Shown here one piece after another: positions 16,913 to 26,199 of a DNA stretch of 64,000 bases. The position numbers and the translations under genes are program-made. Each line of letters starts with the position of its first letter. The stretch's first letter is position 1. Source of the DNA: an uncultured Eubacterium sp. GTDB taxonomy: Bacteria > Bacillota > Clostridia > Lachnospirales > Lachnospiraceae. The stretch is taken from positions 124,001 through 188,000 of the forward strand of contig CAJUBZ010000002.1 in the NCBI GenBank assembly GCA_910584795.1. The letters are read 5' to 3'. The notes beneath the pieces are model-generated. The model ran no database searches. It was not told the DNA's origin and was given only the letters and a program-made list of their open reading frames with translations.

Positions 16913-19540
16913 ATGGCAAACAAATGGGTATACCTTTTCAGTGAAGGTAATGCTGACATGCGTGAACTCCTCGGTGGTAAAGGTGCTAACCTTGCAGAAA
17001 TGACAAGTTTAGGACTTCCAGTACCTCAGGGATTCACAATTACAACAGAAGCTTGTACTCAGTATTATGAGGACGGCAGAAAAATTAATGATGAAATTCA
17101 GGGACAGATTAACGAGTACATCGTAAAGATGGAAGAAATCACAGGAAAGAAATTTGGTGATAAGGAAAATCCTTTACTTGTATCTGTTCGTTCAGGAGCC
17201 AGAGCTTCTATGCCAGGTATGATGGATACAATTCTTAACCTTGGTCTTAACGAAACAGTTGTTAACACAATTGCTGAAAAATCAGGAAATGCTCGTTGGG
17301 CTTGGGACTGCTACAGGAGATTTATCCAGATGTATTCTGATGTAGTTATGGAAGTTGGTAAGAAATATTTTGAAGAGCTTATCGATGAAATGAAAGCTGA
17401 TAGAGGCGTTACACAGGACGTTGAACTTACAGCAGATGATTTGAAAGAATTAGCTGGTCAGTTCAAGGCAGAATATAAAGCAAAAATCGGTGAAGATTTC
17501 CCAGATGATCCAAAGGAACAGTTAATGGGAGCAGTTATGGCCGTATTTAGATCATGGGACAACCCTCGTGCAAATGTATACCGTCGTGACAACGATATCC
17601 CTTATTCATGGGGTACAGCTGTAAACGTACAGTCAATGGCATTTGGTAACATGGGTGATGACTGTGGTACAGGTGTTGCATTTACAAGAGATCCTGCTAC
17701 AGGAGAGAAGAAGCTTATGGGTGAGTTCTTAAAGAATGCTCAGGGCGAGGATGTTGTTGCCGGTGTTAGAACACCAATGCCAATCGCTCAGATGGAAGAA
17801 GAATTCCCAGAAGCATTTGCTCAGTTCAAGGAAGTTTGTTCAACACTTGAAAATCATTACAGAGATATGCAGGATATGGAGTTCACTATTGAAAATGAAA
17901 AACTCTATATGTTACAGACAAGAAATGGTAAGAGAACAGCTCAGGCTGCTTTACAGATTGCTTGTGACCTTGTTGATGAGGGCATGAGAACAGAAGAAGA
18001 AGCTGTAGCTATGATTGATCCTAGAAACTTAGATACATTACTTCATCCACAGTTTGATGCTGCTGCATTAAAAGCTGCTACACCAATGGGTAAAGGTCTT
18101 GGTGCTTCACCAGGAGCTGCTTGTGGTAAGGTAGTATTTACAGCTGATGATGCTGAGGCTTGGAATGCAAGAGGAGAAAAAGTTGTACTTGTACGTCTTG
18201 AAACATCTCCTGAAGATATTACAGGTATGAAGGCTTCTCAGGGTATCTTAACAGTACGTGGTGGTATGACATCTCACGCAGCCGTAGTTGCACGTGGTAT
18301 GGGTACATGCTGTGTATCTGGATGTGGTGATATCGCTATGGACGAAGAAAACAAGAAGTTCACATTAGGTGGAAAAGAATTCCATGAAGGAGATTATATC
18401 TCAATCGATGGTTCAACAGGTAACATCTATGATGGTATTATCGAAACAGTTGACGCTCAGATTGCTGGTACATTTGGACGTATCATGGGATGGGCTGATA
18501 AATATAGAACACTTAAAGTTAGAACAAATGCTGATACACCAGCTGATGCTAAGAAAGCCAGAGAGCTTGGTGCTGAAGGTATCGGTCTTTGCCGTACAGA
18601 GCATATGTTCTTTGAGGAAGACAGAATTGCAGCATTCAGAGAAATGATTTGTTCTGATACAGTAGAAGAAAGAGAAGCTGCTCTTGAAAAGATTCTTCCA
18701 TATCAGCAGGGAGACTTTGAAGCTCTTTATGAAGCATTAGAAGGAAATCCGGTTACAATCAGATTCTTAGATCCACCTCTTCATGAATTCGTTCCTACAG
18801 AGGAAGAAGATATTAAGAAATTAGCTGACTCTCAGGGCAAGAGTGTTGAAGATATCAAGAATATTATCACATCACTTCATGAGTTTAACCCTATGATGGG
18901 TCACAGAGGACTTCGTCTTGCTGTAACTTATCCGGAGATTGCTAAGATGCAGACAAAGGCTGTTATTCGTGCAGCTATCAATGTTCAGAAAGCACATGCT
19001 GATTGGACAGTTAAACCGGAAATTATGATTCCATTATCATGTGATTCTAAGGAATTAAAATATGTTAAGGATATGGTAGTAGAAACAGCTGATGCTGAAA
19101 TCGCAGCAGCAGGTGTAGAACTTGCATATGAAGTTGGTACTATGATTGAAATCCCAAGAGCTGCTCTTACAGCTGATGCGATTGCTGAACAGGCAGACTT
19201 CTTCTGCTTCGGTACAAACGACTTAACACAGATGACATACGGATTCTCAAGAGATGATGCAGGTAAGTTCTTAGATGCTTACTATGATGCTAAGATTTTC
19301 GAGAATGATCCGTTTGCTAAGTTAGATCAGACAGGTGTTGGTAAGTTAATGGAAACAGCTATTAAGCTTGGTAAGCCAGTTAATTCAAACCTTCACGTAG
19401 GTATCTGTGGTGAACACGGTGGAGATCCATCTTCTGTAGAGTTCTGCCATAAGATTGGTCTTGACTATGTATCATGTTCACCATTCCGTGTTCCTATTGC
19501 AAGGCTTGCAGCAGCACAGGCAGCTATTGCTAACAAGTAA
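16913..19540 (+). CDS. ppdK: Pyruvate, phosphate dikinase
   Basis: Interconverts pyruvate, ATP and phosphate with PEP, AMP and pyrophosphate; in anaerobes it serves glycolysis with pyrophosphate or gluconeogenesis. 875 residues is the family length. The N-terminal ATP-grasp domain carries GGKGANLAEM, the central phosphohistidine domain has GGMTSHAAVV with His455, and the C-terminal TIM barrel has the HRGLRL segment, the FGTNDLTQMTYG segment and the catalytic Cys832 in GICGEHGGDP. Codon use is strongly biased (highly expressed gene). AGGAGGA precedes the start. Glycyl-tRNA synthetase and ppdK are normally close in related genomes; here 9 kb of accessory genes separate them. Confidence 0.98.
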   Translation: MANKWVYLFSEGNADMRELLGGKGANLAEMTSLGLPVPQGFTITTEACTQYYEDGRKINDEIQGQINEYIVKMEEITGKKFGDKENPLLVSVRSGARASMPGMMDTILNLGLNETVVNTIAEKSGNARWAWDCYRRFIQMYSDVVMEVGKKYFEELIDEMKADRGVTQDVELTADDLKELAGQFKAEYKAKIGEDFPDDPKEQLMGAVMAVFRSWDNPRANVYRRDNDIPYSWGTAVNVQSMAFGNMGDDCGTGVAFTRDPATGEKKLMGEFLKNAQGEDVVAGVRTPMPIAQMEEEFPEAFAQFKEVCSTLENHYRDMQDMEFTIENEKLYMLQTRNGKRTAQAALQIACDLVDEGMRTEEEAVAMIDPRNLDTLLHPQFDAAALKAATPMGKGLGASPGAACGKVVFTADDAEAWNARGEKVVLVRLETSPEDITGMKASQGILTVRGGMTSHAAVVARGMGTCCVSGCGDIAMDEENKKFTLGGKEFHEGDYISIDGSTGNIYDGIIETVDAQIAGTFGRIMGWADKYRTLKVRTNADTPADAKKARELGAEGIGLCRTEHMFFEEDRIAAFREMICSDTVEEREAALEKILPYQQGDFEALYEALEGNPVTIRFLDPPLHEFVPTEEEDIKKLADSQGKSVEDIKNIITSLHEFNPMMGHRGLRLAVTYPEIAKMQTKAVIRAAINVQKAHADWTVKPEIMIPLSCDSKELKYVKDMVVETADAEIAAAGVELAYEVGTMIEIPRAALTADAIAEQADFFCFGTNDLTQMTYGFSRDDAGKFLDAYYDAKIFENDPFAKLDQTGVGKLMETAIKLGKPVNSNLHVGICGEHGGDPSSVEFCHKIGLDYVSCSPFRVPIARLAAAQAAIANK

Positions 19541-19581
19541 TGCACCGTAAGGTCGGAATGATATAAAGTATTAAAATAATG

Positions 19582-19620
19582 AACTCCTGTATATCAGAAA
19601 TGGTATACAGGAGTTTTTTT
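19582..19620 (+). terminator. Terminator after ppdK
   Basis: Perfect 12-bp stem AACTCCTGTATA/TATACAGGAGTT (19582-19593 with 19604-19615), then a run of Ts. Confidence 0.92.
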
Positions 19621-19880
19621 AATAAAAATTGTTCTGTTTAATTTTAATTTCTTTGGGAAATATCGAGAACAATGAACGAATGAGATGTGCTCAAATAGAA
19701 GACCTAAGCAATAATGTATATTTATAATTACGAAACATGCAAAATAACAATATGGAATGGAGAGTAGGGGATAGGAATTTCTTAACTGGATTCTTTGCAT
19801 TTCAGCACGAAAAAGTTCAAGTAAGAAACATGGGGCAATAGTTAAGACTGAACCAACTAGTGGAAATGTAAGAAGTAAAA
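19621..19880 (+). other. Intergenic stretch after ppdK terminator
   Basis: About 260 AT-rich bases with no supported gene, repeat or clear promoter on either strand. Confidence 0.5.
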
Positions 19881-20585
19881 ATGAAAATGGCCAGAAATGA
19901 AATGATAATTAAATATAAACAAATTCATGAAATAAAACATGAAATGATATTGCAAACAAAAAATGAATGTGATAATATAACTCATTATACGATGTTATTC
20001 AGTTATATTAATAAGGAGAGCTATTTGGATACTTATAACAAAAAAAATATTGAAAAACAAATATTGGAAATTAATTCCAAGCATTGTGTTCCAATTCTAA
20101 ATAATATAAAGGAAGAAGAAGGAATTACACAAGGTCAGTTGGCAATAAAGATGGGATTGTTACCAAGTGGTCTAAGTGCAGTGACAAAAAAAATGGAGAA
20201 TAGTGCAGTTCCTTTAATTATTGTTACTCAGATTGGAAAATATCGACAATACAAGTTGCCTGAATATATGAAGCAGTATCTTATAGATTTGGAAACACAG
20301 CAAAATGACAGTATTCTACAACAATTACAAGAGGAGAATCTATTTTTGTTATTGCAGCGGTTTGTTGATATTGCTGGAGATAACTGGAAGGAACTTTTGA
20401 ATTATTGCTTATTATCGGAAGATTTGGACACTTCATCAAAAATAGGAAAAGCGTTTATTAATTTTATGGATCAAATGGTTAAAAAGACATTAATACATGA
20501 CGAGAGTGTTGATGGAATACGTATATTTATAAAAAATCAAGTTTTATTATACCTTATCGATCAGTATATTGAAGCGGTATCATAA
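19881..20585 (+). CDS. Unknown protein with winged-helix-like segment
   Basis: I do not recognise the family. Of 234 residues, the N-terminal 60 are charged. Residues about 65-130 resemble a MarR-type winged helix: a helix-turn-helix reading EGITQGQLAIKMGLLPSGLSAVTKKME followed by a beta-wing-like strand pair (IVTQIGKYRQYKLP). The remaining 100 residues are predicted helical. The ribosome binding site is weak (AGAAG). GC content is lower than the flanking ppdK. It is followed at 20751 by an equally orphan membrane protein. DNA binding is inference from the HTH-like pattern alone. Confidence 0.6.
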   Translation: MKMARNEMIIKYKQIHEIKHEMILQTKNECDNITHYTMLFSYINKESYLDTYNKKNIEKQILEINSKHCVPILNNIKEEEGITQGQLAIKMGLLPSGLSAVTKKMENSAVPLIIVTQIGKYRQYKLPEYMKQYLIDLETQQNDSILQQLQEENLFLLLQRFVDIAGDNWKELLNYCLLSEDLDTSSKIGKAFINFMDQMVKKTLIHDESVDGIRIFIKNQVLLYLIDQYIEAVS

Positions 20586-20670
20586 AATTGTAATAGTTAC
20601 TTAACAAAAGACAAATTTTAAAATTATATTGAAAGGGAAGCAGAGGACAAAATAAAATAATATATAAAAG

Positions 20671-20700
20671 AAAGCCTTCTGTAGTTATTGCAGAAGGTTT
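20671..20700 (+). terminator. Hairpin between two orphan genes
   Basis: A 10-bp arm (AAGCCTTCTG, 20672-20681) pairs with 20691-20700 with one G-U pair. There is no long T run, so it may be a weak terminator or an mRNA stability element. Confidence 0.5.
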
Positions 20701-20750
20701 AATGCATAAATAGGGAAATTAAAAGAACCATAAGTTTAGAGGACACCAAA

Positions 20751-21986
20751 ATGCGAAAAGAGGAAGAAGATAAAAAGAGAAAATTCTCTTACAACAGAAT
20801 ATTAAAGAATATAATACCTATTTCAGAGCTGTTATCTGGTGCAGGTTGTTTTCTAGTTAAACAAGAATTGCCTCGAAAAGTATTTATGATTATGATAATT
20901 GCTTTTATTTTGTGGATAATATGCATTGCCATAGATATCATATGTACAATACATCGATTGGGTTTAAAATACTGTGATGACAAGAAAAAGCTGTATAATG
21001 AAGCAAAGAGGGATAAATCTACACGTTCGGAGTATTCATACAATAAGGACACTTTACGCAATGATTACATAGATGCCATAGTAAAATTCGTAAAGCGTAA
21101 AATATTAAAGGTATTAATTGCAACTTTTATTATTTTTTTTCTTTGGTTCAATAACCCCAATAATGCAAATGCTTTAGGAACAGGAGTAAAAATATTTGTA
21201 AATCACGTACAAAATCAAAGCATATCGATTAAAGATGAATCTGATGCTGAAAAGGAAAACCATTCTGAAGAACAAGATGGGTTAGATAATGTAGGGGTTA
21301 TAGAAGGAAATGTAGAGAAGCGAGAAAAAAAGGTACCTGGATATCGTTTCATATTAGAAGATCCTAATAAATTATTTAAGCTAGAGTCAAATGTTGAGGC
21401 TCAGGTGTTTTTTTATGATTTTAATGGTAAAAATATTTCTAGTAAATTAATTAAATTGTACTTTTCAAATTTTCATGAGTCTAAGAAAATTGGAATCGAT
21501 ATAGATGATATAGAAGATTGGCATGGACATACATTTAGAACATATACAGAACAGGAAGATCAGTTTAAAAAACGTGTTGCAGAAACCGTAACAGAAGAAT
21601 ATTTAGATGATTGGAATGAAGTAGCTCCCCGTTCTAGTGAAATGGATAAATATATTCAGGGAAGAGACAGATTAAACGCTGTTATCAAAGAGGAAGAACA
21701 AGGATGCTATGAACTGTGGTGGAGACTTGCTAATGATTATCAATATTATGCACAGGAATATGAAATGCAGACAGAAAATGAAACAGCAATTGTATATTAT
21801 TATAGCATGAGTATATATTGTGGTATGGAGGCTTTGAAATATGAAATGGATGAAAAAATGTTTAATAAAATCTATAATTATATAGTTTTTAGGTATAAAG
21901 ATTTAGGCCGTAAAGAAACTTCGATAAGAGATAAGTATAAACTACGGGCACAACAAATTGACACCATATTAGAGTCAAAAGAATAA
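20751..21986 (+). CDS. Membrane protein of unknown function
   Basis: I do not recognise this 411-residue protein. It is charged at the N-terminus, with two membrane helices at about residues 43-64 and 118-136 separated by a basic loop, then an acidic low-complexity linker (about 155-190) and a large soluble C-terminal domain. The last 100 residues are rich in Tyr, Trp and Leu (ELWWRLANDYQYYAQEYE) with a repeated helical look reminiscent of TPR-like folds. AGAGGA precedes the start. It lies alone between the regulator-like gene at 19881 and an AraC-type regulator. No function is proposed. Confidence 0.7.
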   Translation: MRKEEEDKKRKFSYNRILKNIIPISELLSGAGCFLVKQELPRKVFMIMIIAFILWIICIAIDIICTIHRLGLKYCDDKKKLYNEAKRDKSTRSEYSYNKDTLRNDYIDAIVKFVKRKILKVLIATFIIFFLWFNNPNNANALGTGVKIFVNHVQNQSISIKDESDAEKENHSEEQDGLDNVGVIEGNVEKREKKVPGYRFILEDPNKLFKLESNVEAQVFFYDFNGKNISSKLIKLYFSNFHESKKIGIDIDDIEDWHGHTFRTYTEQEDQFKKRVAETVTEEYLDDWNEVAPRSSEMDKYIQGRDRLNAVIKEEEQGCYELWWRLANDYQYYAQEYEMQTENETAIVYYYSMSIYCGMEALKYEMDEKMFNKIYNYIVFRYKDLGRKETSIRDKYKLRAQQIDTILESKE

Positions 21987-22230
21987 CACTAAATTTATGG
22001 GAATGGGTGAATACAAGATGAAGGATATTTACTATCAAATTTTGATTAGGAGTACATATCGGGATAGATCGTATATCTTTGCTTCACCACAGATTTTCTG
22101 ATTGAGGTAAAACTTACCATCTCTCTTTTTTGTGCAAGGATAGAGAGGAATAATTTAATAAGAAGCCTTATAATAATAAAGGTAATTATTTGTCCATAAA
22201 GCACAACATGTGCGGATAAGGAGGTATCTC

Positions 22231-23082
22231 ATGGATTGGGTTGAAAGATTAAACCAAAGCATGAATTATATTGAGGAAAATTTGACTAGCGAAATTGACT
22301 ATGAACAGCTTGGACGGATTGCCTGCTGTTCTACCTATCACTATCAGAGGATGTTTACTTATATGGCGGGCATCACTCTGGCAGAATATATCCGAAGAAG
22401 AAAAATGTCTTTAGCAGCGGTAGATTTGCAGGGTGGGAATGAACGGATTATTGATATTGCAGAGAAATATGGCTACCGTTCCCCGACTGCATTTAACAGG
22501 GCGTTCCAGTCTTTTCACGGGATAGCCCCCTCGTCCGTGAAAGACGAAGGCGTATCCGTGAAATCTTTTTCCACCATTGTGTTTAGAATTGATGTAAAAG
22601 GAGCGACGGAAATGAATTATAGAATCGAAACAAAAGAAGCATTCCGCATTATGGGCATATCTGCACCGCTCGAAAAGGAAATCGAGAATAATTATATGGT
22701 TGTGCCAATGATGTGGCAGGAGGCATCTGTAAATGGAACCATACAGAAACTGGCAGAAATGATGGATACACCTCCAATGGGACTCTTGGGTGTGAGTGCC
22801 TGCAATGATGAGGAACAATGGAAATATTTTATTGCCGTTTCCAGTATAAAAACAAGTGGTGAGTTTGAAGAATATATCGTGCCTGAATCTACTTGGGCAA
22901 TATTTTCCGGAATAGGTACCAATCAGTCAATACAGGAATTGGAGCAGCGGATTATAACAGAGTGGCTTCCGACCTCTGGATATGAATATGCCAACGCTCC
23001 TGATATTGAGGTTTACTTAAATCCAGACCCACAAAACGCACAATATGAGGTATGGATACCTGTGGTAAAGAAAAAGGCATAA
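22231..23082 (+). CDS. AraC-family regulator with GyrI-like effector domain
   Basis: A 283-residue regulator. The N-terminal AraC HTH (about 5-105) has the two helix-turn-helix units typical of the family (IACCSTYHYQRMF and DIAEKYGYRSPTAFNRAFQ). The C-terminal half (about 130-283) is a GyrI/SOUL-like small-molecule domain beginning YRIETKEAFRIMGISAPL, a combination seen in Rob/BmrR-type multidrug sensors. AAGGAGG fixes the start at 22231. It is directly followed, 11 bases downstream, by a gene of unknown function. Confidence 0.92.
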   Translation: MDWVERLNQSMNYIEENLTSEIDYEQLGRIACCSTYHYQRMFTYMAGITLAEYIRRRKMSLAAVDLQGGNERIIDIAEKYGYRSPTAFNRAFQSFHGIAPSSVKDEGVSVKSFSTIVFRIDVKGATEMNYRIETKEAFRIMGISAPLEKEIENNYMVVPMMWQEASVNGTIQKLAEMMDTPPMGLLGVSACNDEEQWKYFIAVSSIKTSGEFEEYIVPESTWAIFSGIGTNQSIQELEQRIITEWLPTSGYEYANAPDIEVYLNPDPQNAQYEVWIPVVKKKA

Positions 23083-23093
23083 CGGAGGGACTT

Positions 23094-23582
23094 ATGGACG
23101 AGAAATTTAATATGTTTATGCAAACAGTTGATGAGCATTTCCGTAGCTTTGTAAGCCAAATCAACGAGTATCTGATAGGGAATGGTTGTAAGTGTGATAT
23201 AAAATTGCAAAAAAGCGGCTATGTTGTGTCTTATGTGTTAAACAGCAACAAAAGGACTTTGGCAACATTCGTATTCCGAAAAACGGGGATGAAGCTCCGC
23301 ATTTATCCTGAGCATATATGGAAATACCAGAGCTTTCTTGATACACTGCCTGAAAAGATAAAAAAGGAAATCAAGAAAGCATCCGTTTGCAAACGACTTA
23401 TCAATCCCGATGACTGTAATCCGAAATGTGTAATGGGATATGCCTTTGCATTGGATGGTGAACAGTATCAGAAATGCCGTTACATGGCATTTCAGCTTAC
23501 ATTGAGTGAGGAAAACAATCCATATATAAAGCAGTTTTTAGAGAAAGAGTTGAGGGCAGGTGCAGGGGAAATCAAATTATGA
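23094..23582 (+). CDS. Conserved protein of unknown function
   Basis: A 162-residue soluble protein starting behind GGAGG, 11 bases after the AraC/GyrI regulator, so probably in its operon. It contains a Cys-containing stretch (CKRLINPDDCNPKC) followed by a MGYAF segment; three spaced cysteines may bind a metal. I recall similar proteins of unknown function in other Clostridia. There is no signal peptide or membrane helix. Function unknown. Confidence 0.75.
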   Translation: MDEKFNMFMQTVDEHFRSFVSQINEYLIGNGCKCDIKLQKSGYVVSYVLNSNKRTLATFVFRKTGMKLRIYPEHIWKYQSFLDTLPEKIKKEIKKASVCKRLINPDDCNPKCVMGYAFALDGEQYQKCRYMAFQLTLSEENNPYIKQFLEKELRAGAGEIKL

Positions 23583-23682
23583 CCCCGATGATCATCCGAA
23601 AAAGGGGTGTTACATATACATAAAACAAAACTGGCAAAGCTGCATAATATGGAATTAGAGAGAAAAAAATGGAGTGGAAGTA

Positions 23683-23883
23683 ATGGCAAATGTGCGTTTG
23701 AATGAAAATGAAGAAGTAGTAAAAATGATTCAGGCAGGGTTGAAGGAACGTGGTGGATATTGCCCATGCAGAATAGAAAAGACAGAGGAGAATAAGTGTA
23801 TGTGTAAAGAATTTAAGGATCAGATTGCTGATCCTGAGTTTGAAGGATATTGTCACTGTATGCTGTACTATAAGGAAATGTAA
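23683..23883 (+). CDS. Ferredoxin-thioredoxin reductase beta-like [4Fe-4S] protein
   Basis: A 66-residue protein with the exact cysteine pattern of the FTR catalytic subunit: CPC (27, 29), CMC (39, 41) and CHC (57, 59). In FTR these hold a [4Fe-4S] cluster beside a redox disulfide that reduces thioredoxin. The alpha subunit is absent in the window, so this stand-alone form may use another electron donor. ATG 23683 is preferred over GTG 23674 because GGAGTGG is spaced for it. Confidence 0.88.
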   Translation: MANVRLNENEEVVKMIQAGLKERGGYCPCRIEKTEENKCMCKEFKDQIADPEFEGYCHCMLYYKEM

Positions 23884-23982
23884 ATAAAAATATGCAATAC
23901 AGCAATTTGAAAGTAGCATGTTCCTTGAATTCTCAGCTATGAAATGTTATACTTAAAATAATATATAGGGGAGGATGCATGT

Positions 23983-24171
23983 ATGTATATTGTTCAACAC
24001 ATATTTTTAACAGTGTGTATATCTATCTTATGCATCTTTTTTCTATTAACTTTTCACATTGTACCAGCAGTGTTTTTCCTGCTGGTTATATGTGTGCTTT
24101 TATATAGTGTTTGTTATGCTATACCAGCGATAACAGGCACTTTTTCTGTTTCTATTTTAGGGGAAGCATGA
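23983..24171 (+). CDS. Small hydrophobic membrane protein, possibly frameshifted
   Basis: 62 residues with two hydrophobic stretches (about 5-25 and 28-50), preceded by GGGGAGG. The frame ends at 24171 just after a run of four Gs at 24160-24163. Dropping one G would join it to an open frame that runs to 24244 and adds a basic tail (KHEFWRLKTEKKQKEF), giving a more ordinary membrane protein of about 86 residues. A perfect 8-bp hairpin (ACCAGCAG/CTGCTGGT) lies inside the coding part near 24063-24086. Function unknown. Confidence 0.45.
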   Translation: MYIVQHIFLTVCISILCIFFLLTFHIVPAVFFLLVICVLLYSVCYAIPAITGTFSVSILGEA

Positions 24172-24292
24172 ATTCTGGCGTTTAAAAACAGAAAAAAAGC
24201 AAAAGGAGTTTCTAGAGAAATATCTTTGGAAAATAATTTACTGATTGAAAAAAAATTAAAAGGAGATTTATGATACACAAAGGAACAATGTT

Positions 24293-26134
24293 ATGAAAGA
24301 GAATATAAAAGTGAGAATTGAAAAACTTCGTAAGAAGATGAAAGAAGAAGGTGTAACAACATATCTGATAGTCAGTGATGATTTTCATGGCTCGGAATAT
24401 GTATGTGACTATTTTAAATGCAGGGAGTATCTTTCTGGATTTACAGGTTCAGCAGGAACGATGGTGGTGACAGAGAAAGAAGCAAAATTGTGGACTGATG
24501 GAAGATATTTTTTACAGGCGAATGAACAGTTAAAGGGAAGTGGAATTACTTTGATGAAAATGGGTGAAAAAGGTGTTTTGACTGTTCAGGAATATCTGGA
24601 AAACGTTCTTCAAAATGGGGAAAGCCTTGGGTATGATGGCAGAACTATTGGGGTAAATTATGCAAATTCTATTAAGGCGGCTCTTAGGGAAAAAGAGATT
24701 GAATATAAGGAAGATATTGATTTGGTTGGAGCTATCTGGAGAAAGAGACCTAAGATTCCGAATGAACCAATCTGGCTTTTAAAAAAGAAGTATGCAGGGA
24801 AATCCAGAAAACAAAAATTAAAACTTTTAAGAGATGAGTTGAGACGCATAGGAGCTGATGCAACATTAATCGTATCATTGGATGATATTGCATGGCTCTA
24901 TAATTTGCGTGGTGATGATATGAAATACAGCCCAGTGGCGTTGTCTTACACGATTGTGTATCAGGAGAAGGCAGTATTATATAGGGATGAAGAGTCAATT
25001 AGAAAGCAGATTGTTAAAGAATTTGAAAAAGATAAAATTGAAATTGCACCATACTCTCAGGTTTATGAAGATATTGAAAAATTACAGGGAATTACTTTGC
25101 TTATAGATGAAAAGACAGTTAATGTGTCTTTGAGGAGTAAAATTCCAGCAGATGTTCATGTAATAAATCAAATGAATCCTACAACACTAGCAAAGGCTAA
25201 AAAGAATGAAACAGAAATGAAAAATGAGAGACATGCACATCTTCTAGATGGAGTAGCTGTGACAAAATTAATTTATTGGCTGAAAAAGAGATACCGAGCT
25301 GGTAAAATTGATAAGGTTACTGAATTGGAGGTATGCAAAAAATTAGAAAGTCTGCGCAAACTGGGAGAGGGCTATCTGCAACAGAGTTTTGCTCCGATAG
25401 TTGCGACAGGAGCTCACGGAGCCATTGTGCATTATGAACCTACAAAAGCTACAAATGTTCCTTTACAGGAGAATACATTTGTTTTAATTGACACTGGAGG
25501 ACAGTATTTGTATGGTACAACGGATATCACAAGGACAGTTGCACTGGGGGAATTAACAAGAGAGCAAAAAGAACATTATACTGCAGTTGTGCGTGGACAT
25601 TTAAAATTAGCTGCTGCAATATTTCCATATGGATGTACTGGTGCAAATTTGGATTGTCTTGCCCGTGGACCTTTGTGGGAGTTGGGGGGAGATTATAAAC
25701 ATGGTACTGGACATGGTGTAGGATATTTGCTGAATGTTCATGAAGGACCAACAGGGATTCGTTTGAGGGAATCTGATGGGAGTGCAGGAGCAGTCTTGGA
25801 AGAGGGGATGTTAGTTTCCAATGAGCCAGGTTTTTATCAGGAAGGGCAGTATGGAATTCGGGTTGAAAACCTGATGTTATGTCAGAAAAGGAATAAAACA
25901 GAATATGGACAGTTTATGAGGTTTGAAATGCTGACGATGGTTCCATTTGAAAGAGAAGCTATTTTGCCGGAAATGATGAGTGACAAGGAAATTCTATTAT
26001 TAAATTGGTATCATGCAGTAGTGTATGAGAAATTAGAGAGATATATGAATGCACCAGAAAAGAAATGGCTCAAAAGTCAGACACAAAGTATTGAAAAAAA
26101 AATAATAAATAACTACGATAACGATATTAGATAA
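24293..26134 (+). CDS. Xaa-Pro aminopeptidase (M24B)
   Basis: Removes an N-terminal residue next to proline. 613 residues: two creatinase-like N-terminal domains, then the pita-bread catalytic domain with the five metal ligands visible as Asp400 (LIDTGG), Asp411 (GTTDITRT), His in HGTGHGVG, and two Glu in SNEPGF and IRVENL. This three-domain form is common in Firmicutes. There is no signal peptide, so it is cytosolic. The C-terminal 20 residues are charged and probably disordered. A terminator shared with the opposite gene follows. Confidence 0.95.
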   Translation: MKENIKVRIEKLRKKMKEEGVTTYLIVSDDFHGSEYVCDYFKCREYLSGFTGSAGTMVVTEKEAKLWTDGRYFLQANEQLKGSGITLMKMGEKGVLTVQEYLENVLQNGESLGYDGRTIGVNYANSIKAALREKEIEYKEDIDLVGAIWRKRPKIPNEPIWLLKKKYAGKSRKQKLKLLRDELRRIGADATLIVSLDDIAWLYNLRGDDMKYSPVALSYTIVYQEKAVLYRDEESIRKQIVKEFEKDKIEIAPYSQVYEDIEKLQGITLLIDEKTVNVSLRSKIPADVHVINQMNPTTLAKAKKNETEMKNERHAHLLDGVAVTKLIYWLKKRYRAGKIDKVTELEVCKKLESLRKLGEGYLQQSFAPIVATGAHGAIVHYEPTKATNVPLQENTFVLIDTGGQYLYGTTDITRTVALGELTREQKEHYTAVVRGHLKLAAAIFPYGCTGANLDCLARGPLWELGGDYKHGTGHGVGYLLNVHEGPTGIRLRESDGSAGAVLEEGMLVSNEPGFYQEGQYGIRVENLMLCQKRNKTEYGQFMRFEMLTMVPFEREAILPEMMSDKEILLLNWYHAVVYEKLERYMNAPEKKWLKSQTQSIEKKIINNYDNDIR

Positions 26135-26139
26135 AGGTT

Positions 26140-26193
26140 GTTGTATAGTATCTGACAGTTTATAAGATAATCATCTGTCAGATACTATACAAC
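26140..26193. terminator. Bidirectional terminator
   Basis: A perfect 19-bp stem (26140-26158 with 26175-26193) between the convergent aminopeptidase and YtaF genes, with a T run on the plus side. Confidence 0.92.
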
Positions 26194-26199
26194 ATTTTT

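Noticed and set aside
20789..21061. 90-residue minus-strand frame
   Set aside because: Complement of the membrane protein gene at 20751, which has a good ribosome site and hydrophobic pattern.
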